From the NCBI GenBank assembly GCA_949295395.1, contig CASFLB010000058.1, positions 1 through 8,544 on the forward strand: a DNA stretch of 8,544 nucleotides. Reading direction: 5' to 3'. The DNA is from an uncultured Pseudomonadota bacterium. Its GTDB lineage: Bacteria; Pseudomonadota; Alphaproteobacteria; RF32; CAG-239. Positions 6,801-8,544 of the stretch are shown one piece after another. Both the position numbers and the translations under genes were made by a program. Numbering within the stretch: position 1 is the stretch's first letter; each line of letters opens with the position of its first letter. The notes below the pieces were generated by a model. That model was not told the DNA's origin. It did not search any database and worked only from the letters and a program-made list of their open reading frames with translations.

Positions 6801-7672
6801 TAGTCAAAGCTCCTGACATATCCCGAAGGAATATTGGTATTCACATCAGATTTTGTAATAATTTCCATCGTTTTAAGTTTGTTTTGATACTCAATTTCTT
6901 TATTTTTAAGCGAGGCTTCCTCACCTTCTTTTTGAGTATCGGCTTTAAGTTTCATAAGTTCGATTTGCTGTTGAGTTGCCTTTAACTGATTTGTGGCTCG
7001 ATCATTTTCAGCTTTTTGTTGGAGCTTTTGCTTTTCAAGTTGAAGTTTCATAACCTCAAGATTAGGTTTATCCTCATCGGGCTGTGAAAACTCTTGTTGT
7101 ATTTTGTTAAACGCATCTTCAATAATCGGCTCAAATTGCCGTGCATTAGGCAAAGATGCGACAGCGCTTTCAATCATTTTGCGATAAAGAGGCAAAAGCG
7201 CCGGCTGAGCCGACACAACCTGAAAAGCACGCGTAATCATATCATTGATATTTTCAATGGTATTCAAAACTTGTTTGGCATTTTCGGCCTGATTAAAAGA
7301 CGTATCCGTTTCAACATCAAGAAGCATATTGCGCATTTTATCATGCCGAAGCAAAGCAATCGCCTGAGCCACGATGGTTTTATCGGCAACCGTAGCAAAC
7401 TGCGCCAAAGTCTCATCAGAAAACATCTCGCAAATAATTTCAGCCTTAATTTTCAGCAAATCGCACAAAAAGCGCTGCATATCATTTTGGCGGTCTTGAT
7501 TGCGAAGCGTTCCAAAGTTTGTTTTTTTGGTCACGGCGGTCGCCGATTCTTTCGGGTCAGAATTACCACGCATAATGTCGGAAACACCAGTCTGCGTATA
7601 AATGGCTTGGACGATATCATTACGCCGTTCAGACAACGCTTGTAAAGCGGTGATGTATTGATTAATCGGCAT
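6800..7672 (-). pseudogene. Portal protein, C-terminal fragment (after frameshift)
   Basis: This is the last 290 codons of the portal, the dodecameric ring at the head vertex through which DNA is packaged. The core motif is TQTGVSDIMRGNSDPKESAT (26-45), followed by KKTNFGTLRNQDRQNDMQRF (49-68) and DLLKIKAEIICEMFS (71-85), all characteristic of podophage portals. Residues 205-272 are a long Lys/Gln/Glu coiled coil, like the C-terminal helices of barrel-bearing portals. The ATG at 7672 is unlikely to be a native start. The preceding codons in the same frame (KDSGGIKGIIDF, 7675-7710) continue the portal family pattern, and the nearest AAAGGA is 12 bases away. A -1 shift joins this frame to the upstream fragment ending at 7708. 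The fragment itself is open and ends in TAA, one base into the next gene. Confidence 0.85.
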
Positions 7673-7707
7673 AAAATCAATAATTCCTTTAATTCCGCCG
7701 CTGTCTT

Positions 7708-8427
7708 TTAAGCGCCCAAAGACGTGTCTGCGTTAAGAATATTGACCAACTCCGGAAAAGAATTGTCATAAGCGCCCGAAATTTTCAAAGCTTTCTGTAC
7801 AAGCCGCATGCGCTCGGTCACACCGTCAAGCTCTTTCAGCAACGGCTTAATTTCTTGATAATCCGGGACGGGAATTAGGGAATCATTGGCCGTTGTCGCA
7901 AAGATAGGCTTAGGAACGGGAAAAAAGCCGACAATTTTGAGAGTATCATCGCTGATTTTCAAGAACCGCGATTTAATATCTTTACACAAATAATAAGTTG
8001 TCTGGCTTTTTTTATCCCAAATTTCATAAACATCGGTGCTTTTCTTAAACTCATCTTCGTCGTCAGCCGAAGAATAATCTTTAATTTCATCGGCAAAGTC
8101 ATCGCCAAATTGCTTAAGAACTTCTTTTTTGGTCATTTCGATTTTGCGAGCAATCCATGTGCACTCTTCCCACACTCCAACCTTTTGACTATCGGCCAAA
8201 AAGTTTTTCGGGTCGACATAAACCGTCTCAACAAATTCATCGGTTTTAATTTCTTGCTCAATATGGGTTTCAACACCATCATCATTAACCTGCAAAACGC
8301 TGATTTTTTCAAAGGTCGGACGATATTGTTCAATTAAAATACCACAGCCCGAAATCAAAAAATCGTTTCGCGCGTATTTAATGACCGAGTCAAAATCAAA
8401 TCGAGACAAATCCCATTCCAGCGCTTC
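7708..8427 (-). pseudogene. Portal protein, middle fragment (between in-frame stop and frameshift)
   Basis: These are 239 open codons following the in-frame TAA. They begin EALEWDLSRFDFDSV, then ARNDFLISGCGILIEQYRP, which is the portal pattern (helix, then D-x-L-x-x-G-x-G). Next come FVETVYVDPKNFLADSQKVG and an acidic stretch with SSADDEDEF, then FFPVPKPIFATTANDSLIPV and LKELDGVTERMRLVQKALKI, also typical of the portal clip/stem region. Only a TTG (8409) could serve as a start near the beginning. No ATG lies close, so this is not a designed separate gene. The frame ends at TAA 7708-7710 right after NADTSLGA, where relatives are expected to continue with the sequence encoded in the other frame (GRLKDSGGI). 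Together with the flanking fragments it makes one broken portal gene. Confidence 0.82.
7714..7720 (-). other. Frameshift junction in portal with slippery-type heptamer T TTG GGC
   Basis: The upstream portal frame reads TCT TTG GGC GCT TAA. The downstream frame reads CGC TTA AAA GAC. A -1 slip on T TTG GGC would give Leu-Gly-Arg-Leu-Lys-Asp, joining the frames without loss. The heptamer is in the phase needed for tandem slippage (X XXY YYZ). Loss of one G from a G-run of four would leave the same sequence. No strong stimulatory stem or internal Shine-Dalgarno is apparent at the usual distances. Confidence 0.5.
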
Positions 8428-8430
8428 TTA
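8428..8430 (-). other. In-frame TAA inside the portal gene
   Basis: TAA stands between ...ACTIL and EALEWDL, in a region where both flanks keep the portal pattern in the same frame. A single change from CAA, GAA or AAA would produce it. TAA is a genuine stop elsewhere in the window, for example just before the capsid terminator, so this is not a reassigned codon. Confidence 0.75.
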
Positions 8431-8544
8431 AAGAATGGTACAAGCCTGATTTTGTACAATATCGATGGTCTTTTCACGACGTTCGATATAAGGCTTCGGC
8501 TGCTTGAAGTACAGAAAAGGCTTAAGTGTTTCAATACTCGACCA
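8428..8544 (-). pseudogene. Portal protein, upstream fragment, truncated by window edge and ended by in-frame TAA
   Basis: The minus strand is open from the window edge to TAA at 8428-8430, coding for WSSIETLKPFLYFKQPKPYI and ERREKTIDIVQNQACTIL. The W-x-x-x-x-x-L-x-P-x-x-Y-x-x-x-P pattern is usual in the N-terminal part of podophage portals. It lies in the same frame as the middle fragment (EALEWDLS follows the stop), so a single codon separates them. The portal start and roughly the first 100 or more residues lie to the right of the window. Confidence 0.75.

Noticed and set aside
7094..7645. 183-codon open frame on the plus strand
   Set aside because: It is antisense to the well-supported portal C-terminal fragment, its translation is basic and low in recognisable pattern, and it has no operon context.
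7673..7710. Portal C-terminal part as an independent gene starting at 7672
   Set aside because: The codons before that ATG in the same frame (KDSGGIKGIIDF) continue the portal pattern, and the start lacks a well-placed ribosome binding site.
8428..8430. Phage-wide reassignment of TAA to an amino acid
   Set aside because: TAA ends the capsid, scaffold, adaptor, nozzle, acetyltransferase, coiled-coil and portal genes at natural positions, in one case just before a terminator.
1..8544. CRISPR arrays, tRNA genes, insertion sequences, attachment sites, defence genes
   Set aside because: No regularly spaced repeats, cloverleaf-like segments, transposase-like frames or terminal inverted repeats were seen on either strand, and the window is filled by phage structural genes.

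Overview
The window is part of the virion-structure operon of a tailed phage or prophage with a short-tail (podovirus-like) gene set. All convincing genes lie on the minus strand, so they are transcribed from right to left. Identifications rest on remembered family sequence patterns and gene order; no database search was possible. The host is not shown directly. The AT-leaning but GC-mixed composition and the style of the tail-fibre N-terminus suggest a Gram-negative, perhaps alphaproteobacterial, host. This is a weak inference. There are no integrase, repressor, terminase, lysis, tRNA or bacterial genes, so lysogeny cannot be decided.

In transcription order the layout is: portal protein (8544-6800, its 5' part outside the window); a 70-residue unknown protein (6800-6588); scaffold (6595-5702); major capsid protein (5696-4728); an intrinsic-terminator-like hairpin (about 4694-4721); a 188-residue coiled-coil protein (4681-4115); a head-tail adaptor (4112-3405); a large tail nozzle/stabilisation protein (3424-1826); a GNAT-type acetyltransferase (1851-1405); a Gly/Ala-rich probable ejection or tail protein (1412-675); a 13-bp hairpin (626-657); and a tail fibre with a collar domain (589-1, running off the left edge). 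Genes abut or overlap by 1 to 26 bases, as in a translationally coupled late operon. The only real gaps are the two that hold hairpins.

Together the products would build a procapsid (portal, scaffold, capsid), close it (adaptor), add a short tail (nozzle), deliver proteins with the DNA (ejection-like protein) and recognise the host (fibre).

The most notable observation is that the portal gene is broken twice while every other gene is open. An in-frame TAA lies at 8428-8430, and a frameshift is needed at about 7711-7720. The shift site contains T TTG GGC in the correct phase for -1 slippage. A lost G in a G-run, by mutation or sequencing error, explains it equally well. I see no clear novel system; the portal lesions are what most deserve a check.
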